A stretch of 64,000 bases of DNA from Bacteriovoracaceae bacterium (GTDB lineage Bacteria; Bdellovibrionota; Bacteriovoracia; Bacteriovoracales; Bacteriovoracaceae): assembly GCA_947450475.1 (NCBI GenBank), contig CANFVK010000005.1, forward strand, positions 31,763 through 95,762, given 5' to 3'. Positions 63,461 through 64,000 of this stretch are shown here, piece by piece. The notes below the pieces were generated by a model. It was not told the origin of the DNA. It was given only the letters and a program-made list of their open reading frames with translations, and did not search any database. The number at the start of each line of letters is the position of its first letter. The stretch's first letter is position 1. Both the position numbers and the translations under genes were made by a program.

Positions 63461-64000
63461 ATGAAAGTGAGATCATTTGTACTGGCATTTTCGTTTGGTA
63501 TCATCACTACAGTTTCGGCCACAGTTTTTTTCCCAATGCCAATTGACAAGCAAGTTGAAGAAGCTTCCGCTGGTGCAGAAGTCATTTTGAATAATACTCA
63601 TGTTTTTAAATCAACTTCGAATTTAATTATGACAGAGTATCACTTTAAAGTTGCTGAATCGTATAGCCTTTCGCGGGATGATCTAGATAATAACGAATTG
63701 GTTTTAACTCTTCCTGGTGGATCGTTCGAGGGAAGAACTTCTGTCATTGACGGAGCTCCTGAATTCAAGCTTGGAGAAAAAGTTTTTCTTCTATTGAAAA
63801 AAATTGAATCAAAAATATACCTGAGTAATTTTTCACTCGGAAAATACAAAATACAAGATATTGGTGGAAAAACTTATTATGTTTCAGAGGTATTTCCTCT
63901 TAATCCCAACATGGGAAGAATTTCCAAAGACAAAATGATTGAGATCATGCTTGAAAAATGGAAAGTCAGTCAATTTACTAAAACACCAGGGGAGAGTAAA
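63461..64000 (+). CDS. Exported protein, N-terminal part (runs off the window)
   Basis: 180 codons are visible from ATG 63461, which follows AAGGGGATGAG. Signal peptide ~1-20 (SFVLAFSFGIITTVSAT). The following region has TLPGGSFEGRTSVIDGAPEF and LGEKVFLLLKK, a pattern I recall from the N-termini of secreted delta-proteobacterial proteins, some followed by metalloprotease domains. No catalytic motif is visible before the window ends, so no function is assigned. No terminator is clear between it and the UvrA paralogue (115 bp). Confidence 0.8.
   Translation, partial: MKVRSFVLAFSFGIITTVSATVFFPMPIDKQVEEASAGAEVILNNTHVFKSTSNLIMTEYHFKVAESYSLSRDDLDNNELVLTLPGGSFEGRTSVIDGAPEFKLGEKVFLLLKKIESKIYLSNFSLGKYKIQDIGGKTYYVSEVFPLNPNMGRISKDKMIEIMLEKWKVSQFTKTPGESK

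Noticed and set aside
1..64000. CRISPR arrays, tRNA or rRNA genes, insertion sequences or prophage
   Set aside because: No regularly spaced repeats, transposase or integrase products or structural RNA signatures were seen on reading both strands; a covariance-model scan would be needed to exclude a tRNA fully.

Overview
The window is low-G+C (by eye), gene-dense DNA from a flagellated, piliated Gram-negative bacterium. The best fit is an AT-rich member of the Bdellovibrionota, class Bacteriovoracia (Bacteriovorax/Peredibacter/Halobacteriovorax-like). This assignment is an inference from four things: a fliD-fliS motility locus, a type IV pilus cluster in the Myxococcus-like order pilB-T-C-A-(ABC pair)-D-M-N-O-P-Q, a moxR/bat operon, and TamA/TamB plus many large exported proteins without recognisable domains. 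No insertion sequence, prophage, CRISPR array, rRNA or tRNA was seen.

Layout. 1-9.0 kb is entirely leftward: fliD, fliS, a FliT/FlgN-like chaperone candidate, a short Maf-like protein, two paired GT9-family glycosyltransferases with a 47-residue ORF between them, a helical hypothetical, a soluble histidine kinase, a receiver protein and the first codons of an NAD kinase. 9.0-11.5 kb is where gene orientation flips. It holds a leftward terminator, a membrane protein, a 75-residue protein, and a 389-bp AT-rich gap with DnaA-box-like sequences and tandem hairpins. 11.5-25.4 kb (rightward except mutS2) carries an inositol-phosphatase-family enzyme, a sigma-54 activator without sensor domain, an exported barstar-like protein, RlmE, a lone transpeptidase, LepB, MutS2, an NFACT protein and two exported hypotheticals, one of 1436 residues. 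25.5-35.5 kb is a tightly coupled operon: rlmI, moxR, DUF58, a membrane protein, batA, a batB-batC fusion, batD, ribF, aroE. 35.5-50.8 kb is the type IV pilus cluster. 50.9-59.6 kb has aroQ, efp, a TPR protein, tamB and tamA. 59.8-60.7 kb is rplM-rpsI with its own promoter and terminator. 60.7 kb to the end has a UvrA paralogue and the start of an exported protein.

How it works together. The left block would cap the flagellum and probably modify flagellin. The pilus block encodes the extension and retraction motors, platform, pilin, prepilin peptidase, alignment complex and secretin, with an ABC transporter at the position of M. xanthus pilH-pilI. The bat operon and TamAB belong to envelope maintenance.

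Most notable: (i) the UvrA paralogue appears to keep one consensus composite ATPase site and to have lost the other; (ii) a short Maf-like protein plus twin two-domain GT9 proteins form a possible flagellin-glycosylation module; (iii) a barstar fold carries a signal peptide; (iv) a DnaA-box cluster lies at the strand switch; (v) a batB-batC fusion retains an internal signal peptide and a possible internal start.
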